In this document: positions 1 to 7,121 of the stretch, piece by piece
How positions within the stretch are numbered: position 1 is the stretch's first letter
Layout: every line of letters starts with the position of its first letter
NCBI GenBank assembly: GCA_023445445.1
Contig: JAEXLD010000076.1
Location: forward strand, 1-39,164
From: Bacillota bacterium
Lineage (GTDB): Bacteria > Bacillota > Clostridia > Clostridiales > Clostridiaceae
Length of the DNA stretch: 39,164 nucleotides
Direction of reading: 5' to 3'
The notes under the pieces: generated by a model
Seen by the model: only the letters and a program-made list of their open reading frames with translations
Database searches by the model: none
Told to the model about the DNA's origin: nothing
Position numbers and translations under genes: made by a program

Positions 1-251
1 AATCCAAAACCTGGATGTATTGCATTGCATTTAGTAATTACTGCTGCACTTATAATATTACTTTCATTTAAATATGAGTCCTTAGATTTAGGTTTTCCAA
101 CACAGATAGCTTCATCTGCTAACTGGGTATGCATAGCATCTTTATCAGCCTCTGAGTAAATGGCTACTGTCTTTATACCAAGCTCTTTGCAAGCTCTTAT
201 TACTCTTACTGCTATTTCTCCTCTATTAGCTATTAATACCTTTCTAATCAT
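1..251 (-). CDS. accC: Biotin carboxylase subunit of acetyl-CoA carboxylase (N-terminal part, cut by the window edge)
   Basis: AccC carboxylates the biotin of AccB using ATP and bicarbonate, the first half-reaction of malonyl-CoA synthesis. Only the first 83 codons are inside the window; the reading frame runs off position 1. The visible protein starts MIRKVLIANRGEIAVR, the characteristic opening of biotin carboxylases, and continues through AIYSEADKDAMHTQLADEA and NAIHPGFG, all conserved in the preATP-grasp domain. The ATG at 249-251 follows an AGAGGTG ribosome binding site. It is the last visible gene of the FAS operon, 15 bases after fabZ. In clostridia accD and accA usually follow, which I infer but cannot see. 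Confidence 0.95.
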   Translation of the reverse strand, partial: MIRKVLIANRGEIAVRVIRACKELGIKTVAIYSEADKDAMHTQLADEAICVGKPKSKDSYLNESNIISAAVITKCNAIHPGFG

Positions 252-266
252 AAAAACACCTCTTTA

Positions 267-692
267 TTAACCAACCATAAAGGTTAGCTCTGCCTCACAT
301 ACCTTTTTTCCCTCTACATAAGCAATTCCCTTGCCTATTCCTGCTGTTCCCCTAATTTTAGTTAGTTCAACTTCTAATCTCAAAGTATCACCAGGCACTA
401 CTTTTTTTCTAAATTTAGCATTGTTTATTCCGCCGAAATAAGCAATTTTCCCTTTGAATTCATCTCTTTTTAATAAAGCCACTGCTCCAGTTTGAGCCAA
501 AGCTTCTATAATTAAGACCCCTGGCATAACTGGTTCTGTTGGAAAATGTCCTTGAAAGAAATATTCATTAATAGTTACATTTTTTATAGCAACTATTTTA
601 TTATTTTCTAATTCCTCTACTTTATCTATTAATAAAAAGGGATATCTATGTGGTATTATTCCCATTATTTCTTTTATATCCAAAGTCTTCAC
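267..692 (-). CDS. fabZ: 3-hydroxyacyl-ACP dehydratase FabZ
   Basis: FabZ dehydrates 3-hydroxyacyl-ACP to trans-2-enoyl-ACP in the elongation cycle. The 141-residue length is normal for the family. The hot-dog-fold signature is intact: PHRYPFLLID at residues 14-23, and the active-site helix GHFPTEPVMPGVLIIEALAQ with catalytic His49 and Glu63. It abuts accB with no spacing (accB stop at 693, fabZ start at 692), so the pair is probably translationally coupled. No FabA-type or FabM/FabN isomerase gene is visible here. FabZ alone is not expected to isomerise the 2-decenoyl intermediate, which is relevant to the FabX-like gene at 7122-8180. Confidence 0.97.
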   Translation of the reverse strand: MKTLDIKEIMGIIPHRYPFLLIDKVEELENNKIVAIKNVTINEYFFQGHFPTEPVMPGVLIIEALAQTGAVALLKRDEFKGKIAYFGGINNAKFRKKVVPGDTLRLEVELTKIRGTAGIGKGIAYVEGKKVCEAELTFMVG

Positions 693-1184
693 CTACTTTA
701 TCTTAAATAATTCCATTCCATATTCTACAATATCTTCATCTGTTCTTAATACTTCTACTATTTCACCATCAAATTCAGAAGTTATTTCATTCATTATTTT
801 CATAGCTTCTACTATACAAAGAACATCGCCTTTTTTAATAAGATCACCCTTTTTAACATATGGCTTTCCTCCAGGAGTTCCTGATGAATAGTAAGTTCCA
901 ACTAATGGAGATTTAACTACATAATAAGAAGCTTCATTTGAATTAATACTATTATCATTTATCCTTACTTCTTCAATAGTATTAAGTAAATTTCTATTTA
1001 CTTTAGATGAAGCAACTTGAGTTTCTAATTCCTTTACTAAATTATTATCTTCTATATTACTTTTTAAACTTTCTTCATTCTTACTTAACTTTAATTTAAA
1101 ATCTTCATCTTCTAATTCAAAGATCCTAAGAGAAGAGCAATCTACCGACTTTATTAAATCTTTAATTTGTTCATAAGTTAACAT
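693..1184 (-). CDS. accB: Biotin carboxyl carrier protein of acetyl-CoA carboxylase
   Basis: AccB carries covalently attached biotin between the biotin carboxylase and carboxyltransferase reactions. The 163-residue protein has a variable charged N-terminal half, then the segment VVKSPLVGTYYSSGTPG and the biotinylation site EAMKIMNEI, in which the lysine of MKI is the biotinylated residue. The C-terminal barrel ends at the gene end as usual. The ATG at 1184 is 1 base from the fabF stop and its ribosome binding site GGAGAGGG lies inside the fabF 3' end, so coupling to fabF is likely. Biotin dependence of this subunit fits with the biotin transporter gene bioY at the head of the same cluster. 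Confidence 0.97.
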   Translation of the reverse strand: MLTYEQIKDLIKSVDCSSLRIFELEDEDFKLKLSKNEESLKSNIEDNNLVKELETQVASSKVNRNLLNTIEEVRINDNSINSNEASYYVVKSPLVGTYYSSGTPGGKPYVKKGDLIKKGDVLCIVEAMKIMNEITSEFDGEIVEVLRTDEDIVEYGMELFKIK

Positions 1185-1185
1185 A

Positions 1186-2427
1186 TTATTTCCCTCTCCA
1201 CTTTTTCAGTATTATGCTTCCATTATGACCACCAAATCCTAAGGAATTTGACATAGAATAATTTATTTCTTCGATTTTACCATTATTAATCACTAAATTT
1301 AAATCACATTCTTCATCTGGATTTATATAATTTATATTTGCTGGCATAAAGCCCTCTTCTAATGCCTTAATAGAAATTATAGCTTCAACTGCACCAGCTG
1401 CTCCAAGTAAATGTCCTGTCATAGATTTAGTAGAACTTACATATACTTTTTTTGCTGCATCAGAAAAAGCTCTTTTAATTGCTACTGTTTCAACTTTATC
1501 ATTTATTTCTGTTGAAGTTCCATGTGCATTTATATATCCAATTTCATCAGGAGATATATTTGCATCTCTTATAGCATCTCTCATTGCTCTATAAGCTCCA
1601 TCTCCATCTAATTTTGGAGATGTAATATGATAGGCATCACAGGTAGTTCCATATCCAACTACTTCTCCATATATTTTTGCTCCTCTAGATAGAGCACTAT
1701 CTAAATCTTCTAATATTAAGGTACCTGCACCTTCCCCCATTACAAAACCATTCCTATCTTTATCAAAAGGAATAGATGCCCTATTAATATCTTCACTTTT
1801 ACTAAGAGCAGTCATAGATTGAAAGCCTGAAATGCCAAATTTACAAATTGAAGCTTCTGTGCCACCTACTATAGCTCTATCTAAATATCCATCCTTTATA
1901 CTTCTATATGCCTCTCCTATACAATGTGTTGATGAAGCACAAGCTGTAGTTATACTTAAACAGCTTCCTTGAATACCAAATTCTATAGCAATTGCTCCAG
2001 CAGCCATATTGGAAATAATAGTTGGTATTGCAAGAGGTGATACTCTGCTAGGCCCTCTATTAATTAAATTTGTCATTTGATTTTCTATTGTAATAAGGCC
2101 ACCAATTCCAGAAGCAAATATAACTCCAAATCTTTCTCTATCAACAGAATCTAAATCTATATTGCTATCCTTTATACACTCTTTTGCACTTATTAAAGCA
2201 AATTGTATAAATCTATCTAATCTTTTTGCATCCTTTTTTCCTAATAAATCTTCTGGATTAAAATCTTTTACTTCTGCTGCTACCTTTACTTTAAAATCTG
2301 TTGTATCAAAACATCTTATTTCATCTATCCCATTTTTTCCTTCCTTTACAGAATTCCAAAAGCTATCAACAGAATTACCAATTGGTGTTATAGCTCCTAA
2401 CCCTGTAACTACAACTCTTCTTTTCAT
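1186..2427 (-). CDS. fabF: 3-oxoacyl-ACP synthase II FabF
   Basis: FabF condenses malonyl-ACP with the growing acyl-ACP chain. The 413 residues match the family. The thiolase-fold catalytic triad is visible: Cys163 in TTACASS, His302 in NAHGTSTEINDKVE and His339 in KSMTGHLLGAAG. The C-terminal SNSLGFGGHNGSII motif is also typical. It is the only elongation condensing enzyme in the operon; there is no FabB partner, so this protein would have to elongate both saturated and any unsaturated intermediates. The gene lies 14 bases after fabG, behind a GGAGAG ribosome binding site. Confidence 0.97.
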   Translation of the reverse strand: MKRRVVVTGLGAITPIGNSVDSFWNSVKEGKNGIDEIRCFDTTDFKVKVAAEVKDFNPEDLLGKKDAKRLDRFIQFALISAKECIKDSNIDLDSVDRERFGVIFASGIGGLITIENQMTNLINRGPSRVSPLAIPTIISNMAAGAIAIEFGIQGSCLSITTACASSTHCIGEAYRSIKDGYLDRAIVGGTEASICKFGISGFQSMTALSKSEDINRASIPFDKDRNGFVMGEGAGTLILEDLDSALSRGAKIYGEVVGYGTTCDAYHITSPKLDGDGAYRAMRDAIRDANISPDEIGYINAHGTSTEINDKVETVAIKRAFSDAAKKVYVSSTKSMTGHLLGAAGAVEAIISIKALEEGFMPANINYINPDEECDLNLVINNGKIEEINYSMSNSLGFGGHNGSIILKKWRGK

Positions 2428-2441
2428 AATAATTCTCTCCT

Positions 2442-3185
2442 TTAATGCATAACCATTCCACCATCTACATTTATCACTTGCCCTGTTATATAATTTGATA
2501 AATCTGATGATAAGAATAAAACTAAATTAGCTATTTCTTTTGGTTCTCCGATTTTTTTCATAGGAATAGTCTTTAAAACTTCTTCCCTTACCCTCTCTGG
2601 TAAAACCTTTGTCATATCTGTATTAATATATCCAGGAGCTATAACATTAACATTAATGTTTCTTGATGCTAATTCTCTTGCTATTGATTTTGAGAACCCT
2701 ATTACACCAGCTTTAGAAGCTGCATAATTACATTGACCTGCATTTCCAGCTACTCCAACTACAGATGAAATATTAATTATTTTACCAAACCTTTGTCTAA
2801 CCATTATTGATGATACAGCCTTTGTCATATTAAAAGTACCCTTTAAATTAACATCAATAACATCGTTAAAATCCTTCTCATTCATTCTTAATAATAACCC
2901 ATCCTTAGTTATTCCAGCATTATTTATTAATATATCAACACTTCCAAAGTTTTCTTTTACTTCTTTTATAAAATCATTAACTTCATTTTCATTGCTAATA
3001 TCACATTTAATAGCCAATGCCTTAACTCCCAAAGTTCTTAATTCTTCTAATAGATTTTCTATTTCCTCACTATATTTTCTATAATTAATTGCAACATTAG
3101 CCCCATTTTCAGCTAGGGTCTTTGCTATTTCTCTTCCAATTCCCCTAGTGCCACCTGTGACTATTGCATTTTTATTAACAACCAT
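2442..3185 (-). CDS. fabG: 3-oxoacyl-ACP reductase FabG
   Basis: FabG reduces 3-oxoacyl-ACP to 3-hydroxyacyl-ACP with NADPH. This 247-residue classical short-chain dehydrogenase shows the cofactor motif TGGTRGIG at 10-17, NNAG at 88-91 and the catalytic Ser141, Tyr154 and Lys158 (spaced as in E. coli FabG 138/151/155). The C-terminus ends NYITGQVINVDGGM, characteristic of FabG. Its start codon at 3183-3185 lies inside the last codons of fabD, an 11-base overlap that suggests translational coupling. Confidence 0.97.
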   Translation of the reverse strand: MVVNKNAIVTGGTRGIGREIAKTLAENGANVAINYRKYSEEIENLLEELRTLGVKALAIKCDISNENEVNDFIKEVKENFGSVDILINNAGITKDGLLLRMNEKDFNDVIDVNLKGTFNMTKAVSSIMVRQRFGKIINISSVVGVAGNAGQCNYAASKAGVIGFSKSIARELASRNINVNVIAPGYINTDMTKVLPERVREEVLKTIPMKKIGEPKEIANLVLFLSSDLSNYITGQVINVDGGMVMH

Positions 3186-4131
3186 TTAATACCTCAATCC
3201 CTTCTAATGTTTTTTTTAGAGATTTCATATCTTCAACATTAAAGATATTAAGTTTTAAACCTTTTTCTCTACTAATTTCCTTTATAAATCCACTTAATAC
3301 TCTACCAGGTCCAAGTTCTATAAATGTATCTACTCCCATATTAATAATCCTTTCCACACTTTCAGACCATCTAACAGAAGATTTAATTTGCTTACAAAGT
3401 AAATCTTCTATTTCTTCCTTATCTTCTATAATATCAGCTGTAACATTAGATATTATCTTAATTTCTGGATTATTGAATTTTATTTTCTTTAATTCCTCTT
3501 TAAGTTTAATTGAAGCGCTTTCTAATAAAGAAGTGTGAAAAGGCCCTGATACCTTAAGTTCAATTGCTCTTCTAGCACCCATTCCTAATGATAAGTCCTT
3601 TGCTTTTTCAACTGCTAACTTCTCACCACCAATAACTATTTGGTTATTGGTATTGTAATTTGATATTTCTACTACTCCAATTTTACTAGCTTCATCTATG
3701 GCTATTTTTAGTTTAGATAATGGTAATCCTATAATGGCTGCCATAGCTCCAACACCTATTGGAACTGCTTCTTGCATAAGTCTTCCCCTTTTTCTTATTA
3801 GTGGTATAGCTTCCTCAAAGGATAAAGATTTTGATGCAATTAATGCTGAATATTCTCCAAGACTTAAACCAGCTACTACATATGGTTTTATTCCTGTATC
3901 TTCTAAAGCTTTCATAGCCATAATAGATGTAACTAAAATTGAAGGTTGAGTATTTTCAGTAATATCTAACTCCTCTTTTTTACCATTAAACATTAATTCT
4001 TTAATATCAAAGTCTAGTAAATCCTTTGCTTTATCAAGAATCTCTTTAGAAACTAAAATATTATCATATAATTCCTTACCCATACCTATATATTGAGATC
4101 CTTGCCCTGAGAAAATAAATGCTATTTTCAT
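3175..4131 (-). CDS. fabD: Malonyl-CoA:ACP transacylase FabD
   Basis: FabD transfers malonyl from CoA to ACP. From the ATG at 4131 the protein has 318 residues. An in-frame start upstream at 4170 would add 13 residues that overlap fabK and are not family-like; the ATG at 4131 has an AGGAGA site and begins MKIAFIFSGQGSQYIGMG, the usual FabD N-terminus. The nucleophile elbow GLSLGEYSAL contains Ser90, the malonyl-carboxylate arginine is in RKRGRLMQEAVP (Arg115), and the catalytic His199 is in SGPFHTSLL. The ribosome binding site overlaps the fabK stop region, with 13 bases between the two genes. The 3' end overlaps fabG by 11 bases. Confidence 0.96.
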   Translation of the reverse strand: MKIAFIFSGQGSQYIGMGKELYDNILVSKEILDKAKDLLDFDIKELMFNGKKEELDITENTQPSILVTSIMAMKALEDTGIKPYVVAGLSLGEYSALIASKSLSFEEAIPLIRKRGRLMQEAVPIGVGAMAAIIGLPLSKLKIAIDEASKIGVVEISNYNTNNQIVIGGEKLAVEKAKDLSLGMGARRAIELKVSGPFHTSLLESASIKLKEELKKIKFNNPEIKIISNVTADIIEDKEEIEDLLCKQIKSSVRWSESVERIINMGVDTFIELGPGRVLSGFIKEISREKGLKLNIFNVEDMKSLKKTLEGIEVLNGC

Positions 4132-4144
4132 ATTTTTATCTCTC

Positions 4145-5071
4145 CTAAAAACTATTATTAATTTTTTCATATTCTAGAAAGATTTCTTCAATAATTTCTC
4201 TAGCACTTTGCCTTTTCTTTATAAGTCCTGAAATTTGTCCAGCCATAATTGATCCATTTTCCATATCACCATCTTTTACAGCTTTTCTTAGCGCCCCTCT
4301 TCCTATTTCCTCCATTTTTTCTAATGAAAGATTTTCCTTTTCAATATTTATATATTTTCTTGCTAGTTTGTTTTTAATAACTTGCACAGGGTGGCCTGTT
4401 GCTCTTCCTGTAACAACAGTATCTATATCTTTAGCATTTATTACTGCTTGCTTATAGTTATCGTGAATTGTACATTCAGTAGCTACTAAAAATCTAGTTC
4501 CTAATTGAACACCTTTTGCCCCAAGTACAAAGGCAGCAGCAACACCTCTTCCATCTCCAATTCCACCTGCGGCTATAACAGGAATACTTACAGCATCAGC
4601 TATTTGTGGCACTAAAACCATAGTAGTTAGCTTTCCAATATGTCCTCCTGCTTCACAACCTTCTGCTATAATTGCATCAGCACCAGCCTTTTCCATTCTT
4701 TTTGCTAAAGCTACTGATGCTACAACTGGAATTATTTTTATCCCTGCATTTTTCCACTTTTCAATATACTTTCCTGGATTTCCAGCACCAGTAGTTACAA
4801 CTTTAACCCCTTCTTCTATGACAATATCTGATAACTCATCTGCGTTTTCAGATAATAGCATAATATTAACTCCAAAAGGTTTATTCGTTAGTTCTTTAGC
4901 TTTTCTTATTTCCTCTCTTACAAAACTTGCAGGAGCATTTGCACCTGCAATTATTCCAAGACCACCAGCATTAGAAACTGCTGCTGCTAGAGAGCTGTCA
5001 GAAACCCATGCCATTCCTCCTTGAAAAATAGGATACTTAATATTTAACAAATTGCATATATTGTTATCCAT
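4145..5071 (-). CDS. fabK: FMN-dependent enoyl-ACP reductase II FabK
   Basis: FabK carries out the last reduction of each elongation cycle using FMN and NAD(P)H. The 308-residue TIM barrel begins with NIKYPIFQGGMAWVSD, and carries AGGLGII and the active-site segment AEGCEAGGHIGKLTT. His144 there matches the histidine shown to matter in Streptococcus pneumoniae FabK. The FMN phosphate loop AAGGIGDGRG and GVQLGTRF are present. It lacks the four-cysteine C-terminal cluster of the related protein at 7122-8180, which makes the two readily distinguishable. No FabI or FabL gene is in the window. It lies between acpP and fabD. Confidence 0.96.
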   Translation of the reverse strand: MDNNICNLLNIKYPIFQGGMAWVSDSSLAAAVSNAGGLGIIAGANAPASFVREEIRKAKELTNKPFGVNIMLLSENADELSDIVIEEGVKVVTTGAGNPGKYIEKWKNAGIKIIPVVASVALAKRMEKAGADAIIAEGCEAGGHIGKLTTMVLVPQIADAVSIPVIAAGGIGDGRGVAAAFVLGAKGVQLGTRFLVATECTIHDNYKQAVINAKDIDTVVTGRATGHPVQVIKNKLARKYINIEKENLSLEKMEEIGRGALRKAVKDGDMENGSIMAGQISGLIKKRQSAREIIEEIFLEYEKINNSF

Positions 5072-5108
5072 GAGCCTTCCTCCAATATAAATTTATATAG
5101 CTATATTC

Positions 5109-5330
5109 TTATGCAACACTTTCGATATATTTAACTGCATCCCCCACTGTTTTAATCTTATCTACATTTTCTACCTTTACATTAAAAGCATCTTCAATAT
5201 CCATAACTACTTGGAATAAATCTAGAGAATCTGCCCCTAAATCTTCAATAAAGTTAGTTTCCAATTTTACTTCCTCTTCATTAACTCCTAATTGATCTAC
5301 TACTATTTCCTTAATTTTTTCAAATACCAT
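5109..5330 (-). CDS. acpP: Acyl carrier protein
   Basis: ACP holds the growing acyl chain on a 4'-phosphopantetheine arm. The protein is 73 residues, acidic and helical. The attachment motif LGADSLDLFQVVMDIED is present, with Ser35 in DSL as the modified residue. The start has a GGAGG ribosome binding site and the gene sits 12 bases after the fabH stop. The position between fabH and fabK is the standard order in clostridial and streptococcal FAS operons. Confidence 0.97.
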   Translation of the reverse strand: MVFEKIKEIVVDQLGVNEEEVKLETNFIEDLGADSLDLFQVVMDIEDAFNVKVENVDKIKTVGDAVKYIESVA

Positions 5331-5342
5331 TTTATATTCCTC

Positions 5343-6320
5343 CTAAAATTTAATTAATGCACCAGCCCAGGTTAATCCTCCACCAAAGGCTGCTAATATT
5401 ATTTTATCGCCTTTATTTATAAGCTTTTTATCTAATAGTTCACTTAAGACTATTGGGATACTCGCTGCTGATGTATTGCCATATTTATCTACGTTTACGT
5501 AAAATTTTTCTCTATTTATTTTTAATCTTCTAGCAGCTTCATCTATTATTCTTAAATTTGCTTGATGGGACACAATATACTTGATATTGCTTATATCTTC
5601 ATTTGCCTTATCTAATAATTCTTTAATTATTTCTGGTAAAATAGATACTGCAAATTTGAAAACTTCTCCACCCTTCATTTCTATATATCTCTTTTCATTT
5701 GAATTATCAAAAGAAAAAGGTGTTTTTAATTTTAGCTCAGATGCAACTAAAGTTTTTTCACCTAAACTTCCATCTGCTCCAAAGCAAGTGCTTATAATTG
5801 AATCTTCATCTTTACATAATTCTATTACTGCTGCCCCTGCCCCATCTCCAAATAATACACAGGTATTTCTGTCTGACCAATCAACTATCTTTGATAAAAC
5901 TTCAGAACCAATAATTAATGCCTTTTTTTTATCTGTGGTCTTTATTAATCCTGAGGCAATTATTAAAGAATATACAAAACCAGAACAAGCTGCTGATATA
6001 TCAAAGGCTGCTGCATTTTTGCAGCCTAAAAGTCCTTGAATACTACATGCTGTTGATGGCATTAGTTTATCTGGTGAAGTAGTAGCTACAATTATTAAAT
6101 CTATATCTTCCTTACTGCAATTACTATTTATTAAAGCATTCTGTGCTGCCTTATATGCTAAATCAACAGTTCCTTCCCCAATTGATATTCTTCTTTCTTT
6201 TATGCCAGTTCTTTTTACTATCCACTCATCTGTAGTCTCAACAATTGACTCTAAATCTTTATTTGTAATTACATTATCTGGACAATAATGACCAACTCCA
6301 AGTATTCTAACTCCTCTCAT
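5343..6320 (-). CDS. fabH: 3-oxoacyl-ACP synthase III FabH
   Basis: FabH starts fatty acid synthesis by condensing a short acyl-CoA with malonyl-ACP, so it sets straight versus branched primer use. The 325-residue protein has the catalytic Cys112 in ISAACSGFVY, His252 in VSHQANLRIID and Asn282 in YGNTSAAS, matching the E. coli Cys-His-Asn triad. The GDGAGA glycine motif and a C-terminal FGGGLTWAG are intact. The ATG at 6320 follows AGAGGCGG. In many Firmicutes a MarR-type fabT gene precedes fabH; here bioY takes that place, 67 bases upstream. I see no clear separate promoter or terminator in the gap, so read-through from bioY is likely. Confidence 0.97.
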   Translation of the reverse strand: MRGVRILGVGHYCPDNVITNKDLESIVETTDEWIVKRTGIKERRISIGEGTVDLAYKAAQNALINSNCSKEDIDLIIVATTSPDKLMPSTACSIQGLLGCKNAAAFDISAACSGFVYSLIIASGLIKTTDKKKALIIGSEVLSKIVDWSDRNTCVLFGDGAGAAVIELCKDEDSIISTCFGADGSLGEKTLVASELKLKTPFSFDNSNEKRYIEMKGGEVFKFAVSILPEIIKELLDKANEDISNIKYIVSHQANLRIIDEAARRLKINREKFYVNVDKYGNTSAASIPIVLSELLDKKLINKGDKIILAAFGGGLTWAGALIKF

Positions 6321-6387
6321 TTCCGCCTCTTTCTGAAACTCAAAAATTTCTCAATGAATTTATTTACTTTGAAAACAAATTTTTATT

Positions 6388-6939
6388 TTAAACAGACATC
6401 CTTATTTTTATAGTATTAAGTACTCTAGTTCCAACTAAAGCTGTTACTATAGATTTAATAATATCTCCTGGAAGAGTTATTAATAATCCATTATAAATTG
6501 CTAAACCTATAGTCATATTCAATCCTAAATAGAATCTATTTATTAAATAAAAATAAATTACTCCAATAAAATAAATAATTACAATACCTAAAAAATTTGC
6601 TAAAAGTAAATTTTTAAAATTATTCTTTCTTACTTCAGCTACTTTTCCAATTACATATGCTGATATTATTAATCCAATTAAATATCCAAATGTAGGCTGA
6701 AATATATATTGAGGACCTCCCCCCTTTGTAAATACAGGGATACCTATAAGTCCTATTAGAATATATAGTAGTTGGGATAATGCACCCTTTTTCCCTCCTA
6801 AAATAATTCCACTCATACTACTAAAGAAAAATTGCATTGTAAATGGAACATAAGGTATAGGTATACTTATAAAGGATCCTATTGATGTTAAAGCAGCAAA
6901 AATTCCTATCAATACCTTATCCCTTAAAGTTAGATTCAT
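6388..6939 (-). CDS. bioY: Biotin ECF transporter substrate-binding (S) component BioY
   Basis: BioY is the membrane S component that binds biotin and works with shared EcfAAT energising modules, which are not in this window. From the ATG at 6939 (ribosome binding site GAGGGAGG, eight bases away) the protein has 183 residues. An upstream in-frame start at 7020 would run through the promoter and operator and is rejected. The family motifs PYVPFTMQ near residues 29-36, GGKKGALSQLLYI, and GGGPQYIFQPTFGYLIG are visible, with about six hydrophobic segments. The gene leads directly into fabH. The sequence-based inference is that biotin uptake is co-expressed with the biotin-dependent acetyl-CoA carboxylase of the same operon. 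Confidence 0.94.
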   Translation of the reverse strand: MNLTLRDKVLIGIFAALTSIGSFISIPIPYVPFTMQFFFSSMSGIILGGKKGALSQLLYILIGLIGIPVFTKGGGPQYIFQPTFGYLIGLIISAYVIGKVAEVRKNNFKNLLLANFLGIVIIYFIGVIYFYLINRFYLGLNMTIGLAIYNGLLITLPGDIIKSIVTALVGTRVLNTIKIRMSV

Positions 6940-6955
6940 TATATCGCCTCCCTCA

Positions 6956-6978
6956 AATATTTTGACTATCAAAATATT
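6956..6978. promoter_or_regulatory. FabT-type operator before bioY
   Basis: A 23-base inverted repeat has perfect ten-base arms, AATATTTTGA and TCAAAATATT, around CTA. Its core TTTGAnnnTCAAA matches the palindrome bound by FabT, the MarR-family fatty acid synthesis repressor of streptococci. It lies at the predicted transcription start of the bioY promoter, just upstream of the ribosome binding site, where a bound repressor would block transcription. The regulator itself is not encoded in the window; its identity is inferred from the site. Confidence 0.72.
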
Positions 6979-6984
6979 AACATC

Positions 6985-7013
6985 ATAATAATACCATTTT
7001 TTTATTTTGTCAA
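6985..7013 (-). promoter_or_regulatory. Sigma-A promoter of the bioY-fab operon
   Basis: Reading the minus strand, TTGACA (7008-7013) is separated by 17 bases from TATTAT (6985-6990). Transcription would start near 6978, at the edge of the FabT-type palindrome. This is the best promoter upstream of the FAS cluster. Confidence 0.72.
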
Positions 7014-7037
7014 TATTCAAATTATTTTTTATATTTA

Positions 7038-7066
7038 TTGTATTTTAGAAATTAATGAATTATACT
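7038..7066 (+). promoter_or_regulatory. Probable promoter of the FabX-like gene
   Basis: TTGTAT at 7038-7043 and TATACT at 7061-7066 are 17 bases apart. A second TATACT at 7073-7078 has no good -35 partner. The predicted start falls at or just before the palindrome at 7076-7092. Confidence 0.5.
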
Positions 7067-7075
7067 ATTAATTAT

Positions 7076-7092
7076 ACTTTGATAATCAAAGT
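7076..7092. promoter_or_regulatory. FabT-type operator before the FabX-like gene
   Basis: A 17-base palindrome consists of arms ACTTTGAT and ATCAAAGT around one A. It fits the streptococcal FabT consensus (TTTGAtnATCAAA type) very closely and shares the TTTGAnnnTCAAA core with the site at 6956-6978. It lies just downstream of the predicted -10 element and 30 bases before the start codon, so it marks this gene as part of the fatty acid regulon. Confidence 0.72.
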
Positions 7093-7121
7093 AATTTTTA
7101 TAGTCTGAAAGGAGTAGATTT

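Noticed and set aside
2162..2452. Open frame on the plus strand across the fabF 3' to 5' region
   Set aside because: It is antisense to strongly conserved fabF sequence, has no ribosome binding site and no family-like sequence; similar antisense frames over fabD, fabH, ohyA and others were dismissed for the same reason.
6332..6344. Possible third FabT-type site before fabH (TTTGAGTTTCAGA on the minus strand)
   Set aside because: It has one mismatch in the core arms, no flanking symmetry and no accompanying promoter; it may be chance in A/T-rich DNA, so it is not listed as an operator.
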